The notes under the pieces: model-generated | What the model was told of the DNA's origin: nothing | Seen by the model: only the letters and a program-made list of their open reading frames with translations | The model's database searches: none | Assembly: GCA_000226015.1 (NCBI GenBank) | Contig: JH155605.1 | Coordinates: 156,635-180,129, forward strand | Direction of reading: 5' to 3' | Origin: Mnemiopsis leidyi | Taxonomy: Eukaryota > Ctenophora > Tentaculata > Lobata > Bolinopsidae | Length of the DNA stretch: 23,495 nt | In this document: positions 20,601 through 23,495 of the stretch, in pieces | How the letters are laid out: every line of letters starts with the position of its first letter | Numbering within the stretch: the stretch's first letter is position 1 | Position numbers and translations under genes: made by a program

Positions 20601-22798
20601 CTTCCTGCAGATCGGTGTTCAGCAAGTTTGCTATCCACCCCCTGAAAGACGTCAACTTCGGACCCATGATTATCAACATCAAGAAACAACGTCAGTTCTA
20701 TATCGAGAATCACGGTGACTTTGAGTTCCGGTATAGCATAGTGAAGGTCAGCAACAAGGGGCTGATCGGACAGAAACCGAACAACAAACAAAGAGGAAGT
20801 ACGAGGGAGGGGGAGTCCGGCAGGACATCCTCTCAACTCATGTTGGGTTAGTACTTAGTAGACTTAACAGTAACTAACTTAATGTGGTAAATTTTAGTTA
20901 AATTTTAGTTAAATTCGGGGTAGCTTTTAGCTTCTTTATTTGTATAAAATGTAATAAGTTCCAACTGATGTACTGAAGATATGAGATGCTACTTGCCACT
21001 AAGCTGACGTGTATAATCACCAGGAACAAGAGGTCGAGGACAGCGGAGCGACAGTCTCAGTAACGTCCCCTCCACGACGCGCCGCCAGGAGATTGTCGGC
21101 GGGAACGTGCGCGCGCAGTTCGGAATGTTCTACCTGTACCCAGCTAGCGGTACTATCAGTTCCAACTCTCAGCAGACAGTGACAGTGGAATGTCTGGCGG
21201 AGAACGCTGGACGCTGCGAGGAGGTGTTAGCTATAGACGTGTCCGATAGAGCTCCCTCCGAGCCTCCTGTTTACTACAAACTTAGTGGAGAGGTTGTCAT
21301 CCCAGGATTTGTTACTCAGGATGTTAACACCATATTTGAGGAACATCTCATTGTGGCAAACAGTGATGTCTTGGCTTTGTCTCAGGGACCTAATGTAAGT
21401 TGAGATGCTATTGTGTTATAAATTTGTTAATCAAGGTCAGTTTGTTAAACTTTAATTATTGGCAAGAAATATAGACTCTGAAAGTAACTATCAGTGAACT
21501 ATCCCGCCCAGTACAAACCGGACAAGGCGGATGTAGGTGTCTACATGATTGAGGAGAACAAATTCGTCTACAGCTACGTGGTTGTCGGACAGAAAGCTTG
21601 TGCTCGCTTCAAGATACTCAACTCCAGAATGGTTGGTAACTTTTGTTATACTCGAGTACATGCTACTTGTTATAGTATACATCTGATTTTGGTATATGGA
21701 CGTCTTGAAATTCTGTAAATTCCCATTTCAAGACAGTCATATTTAATAAGCTGACAATAATACCCAGGTACCATGTGACATATCATGTGTGGTGAGACAG
21801 CCCCAGACAAAACAGATGAGCAAGAGTAGCAGCCACGGCAGTGACGTGTTCGAGATCTCACCATCCCGTACTACAATTCAACCATACTCTCATGTATACT
21901 GTACGGTTAACTTTACACCCTCCGCCATTCAGAACTACAACGCTATTGTCGAGGTGAAGCTTGGAATTTCTTATTTGTTAAATCTAATTTTCGCGGTTTT
22001 TTATTTCTGTACTGTCATAATATCTTCACTAAGTACTGGAGAGCGGAACATATTTGCGGTTAAGCTATTATCGAATCTTGGTGTAAACTCACAACAACTA
22101 CTCAAACTCTTATTTTACAAGAAACGCTTTGAGGGATATTTTATTGTCTCACTATTTTCCTCATCAGATAAACGCGGAAGGTTTGCACCAAAGCATTCCT
22201 CTGAAAGACAGAAACTTGACGTTCGATATCCAAGGAGAAGGAACCCTCCCCTCCATCAGCATAGTTAAACCTGTCACGAGCACGAAGAAGAACCAACCAG
22301 TCATACAGTTCAGCCGACTGCTTTTGGGACAGAGTCAGAGCAAACCACTCGTCATTGAAAACACTGGAAACATTCCAACTCGGGTTTGTTTAGAAATTGA
22401 AATTATTTTTCTCCAGTCTCCTACAGGTTAGACTGCTTACCTTATTATGTTATCGGTTGTTGCCACCTCTAAAACATATTTCCCCTCTGTAAGCTAAAGC
22501 TCTTCTCACCCCTTTATAGGTTCTAGTAGAGATGCATGCTCCCGACACCTCCTTTACCCTGTACGCCCCTGACGAAACTCTGGACATGATCACAGAAGGG
22601 GTGGTGGAGAAACCTGCCTCAGCCTACGGTTACTTCTTACCGGGGCTGACACCCATTAGACGTCCTGTTACCCTGGAGCTCCTTGCTAAGGAGAGCGTCA
22701 CTTTTGAAGTGGTCTGCAGGAGTATTCATATCTCTAAACTTAACGCTGAGATCAAGATTATAGTTGAAGACAACAGGTTGGACTTGAGATTGATTTAA
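1241..22798 (+). CDS. HYDIN: HYDIN axonemal central pair apparatus protein, 45 coding exons (3' end possibly beyond window)
   Basis: HYDIN builds part of the C2 projection of the motile-cilium central pair; loss causes hydrocephalus in mice and primary ciliary dyskinesia in humans (established for the family). Exons: 1241-1336, 1524-2229, 2466-2667, 3043-4029, 4191-4653, 4839-5089, 5223-5319, 5424-5567, 5697-5813, 6018-6188, 6364-6649, 6878-7236, 7413-7739, 7929-8506, 8642-8900, 9070-9264, 9395-9544, 9666-9905, 10018-10222, 10367-10516, 10826-10986, 11136-11343, 11735-11927, 12322-12486, 12779-12932, 13177-13289, 13444-13549, 13856-13992, 14321-14574, 14739-14824, 14973-15301, 15468-15707, 15882-15972, 16115-16326, 16471-16630, 16776-16948, 17186-17384, 17706-17905, 20231-20467, 20611-20846, 21024-21394, 21512-21631, 21768-21953, 22168-22383, 22520-22798. 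Phases agree at all junctions, ~3,602 aa. Recurrent DFG/xFGxVxxG strand motifs mark the ASH repeats. The vertebrate protein is ~5,100 aa, so the C-terminal ~1,400-1,500 residues are missing here. Confidence 0.96.
2668..3042 (+). other. HYDIN intron 3, filled by a minisatellite
   Basis: The intron begins GTAAGT and ends TTCAG. About 70% of its 375 bases are the 16-bp tandem array described separately; the remaining ~80 bases before the acceptor are unique sequence. Confidence 0.9.
2691..2960. repeat. 16-bp minisatellite, ~17 copies
   Basis: The unit GTACGGTGTTGTAAAA repeats head to tail over 270 bp. Variants include GTAAGG for GTACGG, GTAACA and GTACCA for GTAAAA, and GATCTTG/GGTCTTG in the last few copies. 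Because 16 is not a multiple of three and the unit has no stop on the - strand, all - frames stay open. That produces a 93-codon antisense frame which is not a gene. Confidence 0.97.
3043..5089 (+). CDS. HYDIN: HYDIN exons 4-6: ASH repeat block 1
   Basis: Exon 4 (3043-4029, 987 nt, the longest) encodes an acidic start DLEKEEEDEMQAFINQCI, then DSMLF-like DGMLFSDDIIVLEP, GEIWPNSSTTITVMF, SIDIGNVFIGSRHSYEVIL and CIKFGNVSYGFVNSKIITL, ending in SVPLTAK. Exon 5 (4191-4653) begins CIVPAIELTTRELDF and carries HIDFGVISVLKKTSLPLVL. Exon 6 (4839-5089) runs NPAYKVTPRTGKIEP to VMDLGPLFSSRPVYYR. Each ASH unit shows the xDFG/xFG strand followed about 10 residues later by a hydrophobic LxxxN strand. Splice phases 2, 2, 0 and 2 are all consistent. 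Confidence 0.95.
5223..6649 (+). CDS. HYDIN: HYDIN exons 7-11: ASH repeat block 2
   Basis: Exon 7 (5223-5319) RFQLQNKGKRRQVLYWTVD; exon 8 (5424-5567, or starting at 5433 through a second in-phase acceptor) PTFTVNPNKLVIEPNSSEE; exon 9 (5697-5813) ALIGKSTSKETVFKVDLFA; exon 10 (6018-6188) GPQDRLDRVEKPLQLINVS; exon 11 (6364-6649) VRIQFDPSYKEEDW then NIDFGCILNDTEISKYVTV. The exon 10 acceptor was the hardest call: several upstream AGs exist, but only the one after CATCACACAG keeps phase 0 and also gives the conserved spacing to PLQLINVSTLP seen in vertebrate HYDIN. Confidence 0.9.
6268..6312. repeat. 15-bp tandem repeat in intron 10
   Basis: GTTGCCTTACCCTTG occurs twice exactly (6268-6282, 6283-6297), followed by a diverged third copy at 6298-6312 and scraps on both sides (about 6250-6330). 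It lies within the 175-bp intron 6189-6363. Confidence 0.85.
6878..8506 (+). CDS. HYDIN: HYDIN exons 12-14: low-complexity insert and following ASH domains
   Basis: Exon 12 (6878-7236) has no start codon until late and is easily missed. It is rich in Thr, Pro, Asn and Ser (PPYTLTDTNTTPVSPTPP) and replaces a poorly conserved stretch of vertebrate HYDIN, ending DDIDSLEEK. Exon 13 (7413-7739) returns to the conserved VFDILPLHGTIEPGDSQTL, VCQVEGGPKYKIQLRGQAA and HFINFGEV. Exon 14 (7929-8506) has HYDQIAVAEIELFNEGRIP, KVQVAHFEPDVIQVVGEGV, FPRIKLDLPRY and the basic end GKKKKPK. The exon 13/14 junction falls just after the FGEV strand of one ASH domain. Confidence 0.93.
8642..9905 (+). CDS. HYDIN: HYDIN exons 15-18: ASH repeat block 3
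   Basis: Exon 15 (8642-8900) AHLADYFLDFGHVVAGNTC and SVTFDPKSIEQGVHSAIVP; exon 16 (9070-9264) GGPIFSLRMQAHVTMPDLF, LDFGDVKCGECCIITIQLF; exon 17 (9395-9544) QLIPSSGHLLPGQRKNVQV; exon 18 (9666-9905) MAQSTRKIILTVLGQGMEP, HVSFDPILPHSLGDEKEVV and FDKQYLQEEE. All four exons have phase-0 3' ends, so each could be skipped in groups without a frameshift. Order and spacing match vertebrate HYDIN. Confidence 0.94.
10018..10516 (+). CDS. HYDIN: HYDIN exons 19-20: linker before the ADK-like domain
   Basis: Exon 19 (10018-10222) begins ILRGTTGYNEQGMLLLPPR and PAGEKLPEEIVRAYEPDP, which is well conserved, then becomes acidic and variable. Exon 20 (10367-10516) is a Thr/Pro/Gly-rich stretch (MAPSTTGPGGRTSAGVTS) followed by VEEEADKTT. 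A second acceptor six bases downstream (CCCCAG at 10367-10372) would also keep the frame. The linker corresponds to the disordered region that precedes the P-loop domain in vertebrate HYDIN. Confidence 0.82.
10517..10825 (+). other. HYDIN intron 20 with an 11-bp inverted repeat
   Basis: GTGGGATATTA at 10566-10576 is perfectly complementary to TAATATCCCAC at 10652-10662, leaving a 75-bp loop. Direct copies of AGTGGGA also occur near 10565 and 10576. No coding potential is visible in the intron; it could be a small MITE relic. Confidence 0.6.
10826..12932 (+). CDS. HYDIN: HYDIN exons 21-25: adenylate-kinase-like (Hydin_ADK) domain
   Basis: Exon 21 (10826-10986) encodes AIARYLGIDLSPEGKAARYK and the P-loop VIVTGPPLSGKSFQ, a full Walker A (GxxxxGKS). 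Exon 22 (11136-11343; a second donor at 11331 also keeps the phase) gives EIATAYNAAIIDLDTVIYD, ARE-FCYNAK and an Ala-rich helix. Exon 23 (11735-11927) is Ala/Pro-rich then FPCVLPDDVVVEILTSR. Exon 24 (12322-12486) has LKWSDCQHGIVFDGLNCKW and RPFIYVVDLK. Exon 25 (12779-12932, or from 12790 through an alternative acceptor) is a charged helix with EYLSEDEYDALTDEDK. The family's ADK-like domain is known in HYDIN; catalytic activity is unproven. Confidence 0.92.
11344..11734 (+). other. HYDIN intron 22, no recognisable content
   Basis: AT-rich sequence between the GTAAGT donor and the CTTTCAG acceptor. I see no repeat, RNA gene or exon signature. Confidence 0.7.
12044..12227. repeat. 17-bp foldback (inverted tandem) array in intron 23
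   Basis: The unit CGGACTGTACCGCGACA lies head to tail at 12044-12060 and 12061-12077 and again at 12142-12158. Its exact reverse complement TGTCGCGGTACAGTCCG is repeated three times without gaps at 12177-12193, 12194-12210 and 12211-12227. Degenerate reverse copies sit at 12103-12119 and 12120-12129. The array could fold into a long, GC-rich hairpin inside the intron (11928-12321). No transposase is present. Confidence 0.95.
13177..13549 (+). CDS. HYDIN: HYDIN exons 26-27: charged coiled coil and Ala/Pro linker
   Basis: Exon 26 (13177-13289) is an Arg/Glu/Gln-rich helix (MKLQRERIRRDREAQAERL, LDKLKEEEEK) like the long coiled-coil segment that follows the ADK domain in vertebrate HYDIN. Exon 27 (13444-13549) is basic then Ala/Pro-rich (APKKEGAAAPPAAAAPAPK). 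The junction 13289/13444 joins AA|G in frame. Low complexity makes exon 27 the less certain of the two; its donor, AAA|GTACAG, is acceptable but not strong. Confidence 0.8.
13550..13855 (+). other. HYDIN intron 27 with a GC-rich patch
   Basis: About 13681-13765 is very GC-rich (CCCCGGGGGTTGCTTGGGCC at its start) within otherwise AT-rich intron. No exon of HYDIN fits it in phase, no tRNA cloverleaf is evident, and it has no recognisable coding signature. It may be an inserted fragment of unknown origin. Confidence 0.5.
13856..14824 (+). CDS. HYDIN: HYDIN exons 28-30: low-complexity linker with one conserved helix
   Basis: Exon 28 (13856-13992) encodes a Ser/Gly/Thr/Lys-rich linker (RPDSGKNGGPGERSESRTS). 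Exon 29 (14321-14574) starts RKSAMGKRTPTGATGG and then has the conserved helix IEKLIHRYQVYEGANDELR followed by TLTQWDRINGNVYKK, which corresponds to the segment ending in YWDRKQG in vertebrate HYDIN. Exon 30 (14739-14824, APPVSSGSSKRKFKEKDSR) is another charged linker. Phases 2, 1 and 0 fit. Confidence 0.83.
14022..14165. repeat. Degenerate ~17-bp minisatellite in intron 28
   Basis: The intron 13993-14320 carries repeated GGGAGTAGTTGGATGCT-like units, clearest from 14087 to 14154, with more diverged GGTTGGCTTC/GGGGTAGTTGGCTTC copies upstream to about 14022. The second half of the intron is AT-rich and otherwise featureless. Confidence 0.8.
14973..15707 (+). CDS. HYDIN: HYDIN exons 31-32: conserved PP-motif and charged linker
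   Basis: Exon 31 (14973-15301) contains one of the most diagnostic HYDIN stretches: VEEILDALGLGPNGPPIPPP, then ATFSVTRLPVKRR and QHFVFVAASSDDV, all collinear with vertebrate HYDIN. Exon 32 (15468-15707) is Lys/Glu/Pro-rich (NVEKEEKKEPEETEKVATP, GGRGTSPKPPKGSKGTKAT). The donor is set at GT|GTCAGT (15301) because only it gives the two-base overhang that the exon 32 acceptor requires. Confidence 0.92.
15882..17384 (+). CDS. HYDIN: HYDIN exons 33-37: ASH repeat block 4
   Basis: Exon 33 (15882-15972) SHRWVIPANSDVTLRLRFT; exon 34 (16115-16326) NFETVGTRQRYTLCCRGVC, KKYVQSEDTYEFGPLLCGK; exon 35 (16471-16630) RYPENMERFNIVNTSPFES; exon 36 (16776-16948) ELSVWAYPKTPNEFKDCLV and EVELDKKVLQFDRVLIHR; exon 37 (17186-17384) STLLPVAWRVNGMENLGDD and VIDPRQECEVKLHFR. 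Exons 36 and 37 have no early ATG and are invisible to a simple ORF scan, but both match vertebrate HYDIN throughout. Intron 34 is unusual (see separate entry). Confidence 0.94.
16327..16470 (+). other. HYDIN intron 34: 144 bp, stop-free and a multiple of three
   Basis: Between AG|GTTTGTG and ATCCAG|GTAC lie exactly 144 bases with no stop in the HYDIN frame, so retention would add 48 residues without a frameshift. The intronic peptide does not match HYDIN, whereas splicing restores KNRDR-YKEGRYPENM collinear with the vertebrate protein, so it is read as an intron. Confidence 0.8.
17385..17705 (+). other. HYDIN intron 37, no recognisable content
   Basis: AT-rich sequence from GTACGT to TCTTCAG. 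No repeat, RNA or exon signature was seen. Confidence 0.7.
17706..17905 (+). CDS. HYDIN: HYDIN exon 38: ASH strand GLDFGSLKV
   Basis: The exon begins ISDVDQIMGLVQNENIQVQ and carries VEAYDVALDMSFPKGADGG followed by LDFGSLKVFDEAKQTCTL and NRGRYEIGFK, closely matching vertebrate HYDIN (AYDIALDITFPKGAEGGLDFG). It ends AA|GTAAGT and continues in exon 39 at 20231 across the largest intron of the gene, which contains the antisense WD40 gene. Confidence 0.96.
17906..20230 (+). other. HYDIN intron 38 (2,325 bp) hosting a nested antisense gene
   Basis: This is by far the longest intron; the others are roughly 100-400 bp. It begins GTAAGT and ends TTTTCAG, and exons 38 and 39 join in frame. Its middle holds the - strand WD40 gene (18004-19622 or beyond). 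The ~600 bases from 19674 to 20230 show no further conserved exon; they may contain the promoter and first exon of the nested gene. Confidence 0.92.
18004..19673 (-). CDS. WD40-repeat protein with acidic Glu/Lys-rich tail, nested in HYDIN intron 38
   Basis: Exon A (about 19622 to 18760, - strand) encodes seven WD40-like blades: PLIGHQAKITSATLHIDTK...LRIWDF, a GKIKRI...LLVLDI blade, HRLGRCTFSRDERRILVPC..YVYDV, GHGDSVTGAVFGLDNRYCL..ILWDL, GLSVGYCNNGLVVVTG..HVYDL, GHTAWPSHVCTTDSEHVYT, and a final VYEMKYSESLHTLRIVG. A CAG|GTTTGT donor at 18760 joins a TTTCCAG acceptor at 18571 in frame (VRNYRNASAIEKAQKFSQM). Exon B (18571-18004) ends in a ~60-residue Glu/Lys/Asp-rich tract, then PRPIIIKKRRDTAYKFGSS and a stop. 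At least 476 aa. The frame reaches 19673 but has no ATG there (the first codon is TTG) and a stop lies just upstream, so the start must be spliced in, perhaps at GTTCAG|TGCCG (19622). No family name assigned. Confidence 0.88.
20231..21394 (+). CDS. HYDIN: HYDIN exons 39-41: ASH repeat block 5
   Basis: Exon 39 (20231-20467) KFTFDSTDPVMREAMELFK, VDPPSGQLFPNDKPSTVHV and GGVIANIPVKLSAR. Exon 40 (20611-20846) RSVFSKFAIHPLKDVNFGP then IENHGDFEFRYSIVKV and a basic/Ser-rich tail. Exon 41 (21024-21394) starts basic (TRGRGQRSDSLSNVPSTTR), then AQFGMFYLYPASGTISSNS, VECLAENAGRCEEVLAIDV and NTIFEEHLIVANSDVL. All are collinear with vertebrate HYDIN, including the variable basic insert between two ASH domains. 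Confidence 0.95.
21512..22798 (+). CDS. HYDIN: HYDIN exons 42-45: last ASH domains in the window
   Basis: Exon 42 (21512-21631) YMIEENKFVYSYVVVGQKA; its acceptor is CCCGCCCAG|TAC, since the AG 17 bases upstream would give a stop. Exon 43 (21768-21953) VPCDISCVVRQPQTKQMSK, FEISPSRTTIQPYSHVYCT. Exon 44 (22168-22383) INAEGLHQSIPLKDRNLTF, DIQGEGTLPSISIVKP and VIQFSRLLLGQSQSKPLVI. Exon 45 (22520-) VLVEMHAPDTSFTLYAPDE and LELLAKESVTFEVVCR. Exon 45 can either end at AACAG|GTTGGA (22776, leaving a two-base overhang) or run to the TAA at 22796-22798. In vertebrates the protein continues with another GEGY-type strand and over 1,400 residues. Confidence 0.93.
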
Positions 22799-23495
22799 AC
22801 AGTATGTACTTTTGAGAAATAATTAGTTTAAAATCCTAGTAACAGAGTGAATATTGCTTATTAAAAAGCGTCCTGCAGGCTGTAAGCTTGTATTGCATGC
22901 CAGTTGAAAACACCGTTACCATGCACGGCGCGCATTCTTATTTTGTACGTAACGCGCGGTCTTTATACGGACTGTTTGTAATAAAAGTATAACAATGAAG
23001 CATAAATTGTTGTCATGGTTACACTAATTTATGGCAACAAGTAACGCAACGTACCGGCGCGGTGCACGACCGTACGCTATTTTGTGGTATTTTGGCAACT
23101 CCTGAGACTGGATAAAAATAATATAATGATAATATAAAAAAGGGTTTAACGTGGTTTTTGTAATTCTCTTCTTGACTCGAGTGATAGACATAGGATTTTA
23201 ATAGCAATGCATCTATATATTTCTGTGTAACAACACCATCATCAGGACATAACACTAAAAAATTACTGGTTAGAACTTAAATAATCACAGTACTGAAATG
23301 TAAAAATATGAAGATATCCTAAAAATGACGAGACTCTGAGAATTATACTCAGGACTGGGGATACTACTATTGTAGTTCCCATCCAGGTGCTATTTCAATA
23401 CACCAAATAACTCTCTTTAAATAGTCTGTACAGAGTAGCTGATAAGACTTATCTACAACAGAAATCAAGATTTAAAAATAGAAAATAAAAACATG
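22799..23495. other. 3' flank or long intron after HYDIN exon 45
   Basis: No further HYDIN exon is recognisable. An AATAAA occurs at 22980-22985, ~185 bases after the TAA, which would suit a polyadenylation signal if the gene ends here. About 22918-23085 is locally CpG-rich (CACGGCGCGC, TAACGCGCGG, ACCGGCGCGGTGCACG) within AT-rich DNA and looks like repeat-derived sequence. The - strand frame at 23019-23255 has no recognisable protein signature, although CCTGATGATGG near 23230-23245 resembles boxes often seen in dispersed invertebrate repeats. Confidence 0.5.

Overview
The window is animal nuclear DNA. One large, intron-rich gene on the + strand fills almost all of it: HYDIN (hydrocephalus-inducing protein), the giant ASH/MSP-domain protein of the axonemal central pair. 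I placed 45 coding exons by hand between 1241 and 22798. All use GT-AG introns, mostly 100-400 bp, and the joined phases agree across every junction, giving about 3,602 residues. The order of conserved blocks follows vertebrate HYDIN from the N-terminus through the adenylate-kinase-like (Hydin_ADK) domain and the charged linker to the late ASH repeats. The last ~1,400-1,500 residues of the vertebrate protein are absent. The species cannot be named from this sequence; compact introns, moderate GC and a LINE-type reverse transcriptase remnant fit an invertebrate or early-branching metazoan.

Layout: 1-327 is the 5'-truncated, frameshifted end of a non-LTR retrotransposon on the - strand, running off the left edge. 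Positions 328-1240 are upstream/promoter DNA with a structured direct/inverted repeat (626-733) and a candidate RFX X-box near 1174-1189. From 1241 to 9905 come exons 1-18, the N-terminal ASH repeats. Exons 19-25 (10018-12932) lead into and carry the P-loop ADK-like domain. Exons 26-32 (13177-15707) encode a charged, coiled-coil and low-complexity linker ending in a very conserved HYDIN motif. Exons 33-45 (15882-22798) return to ASH repeats.

The most notable arrangement is a second gene on the - strand inside HYDIN's largest intron (17906-20230). It encodes a seven-bladed WD40 propeller followed by an acidic, Glu/Lys-rich tail (exons about 19622-18760 and 18571-18004). Its 5' end is unresolved. 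Its stop codon lies only ~100 bp from HYDIN exon 38, so antisense transcript overlap is likely.

The introns hold several simple but striking repeats: a ~17-copy 16-bp minisatellite (2691-2960), a 17-bp foldback array (12044-12227), a 15-bp array (6268-6312), a 17-bp degenerate array (14022-14165) and an 11-bp inverted repeat (10566-10662). I saw no tRNA, rRNA, CRISPR or prokaryotic features.
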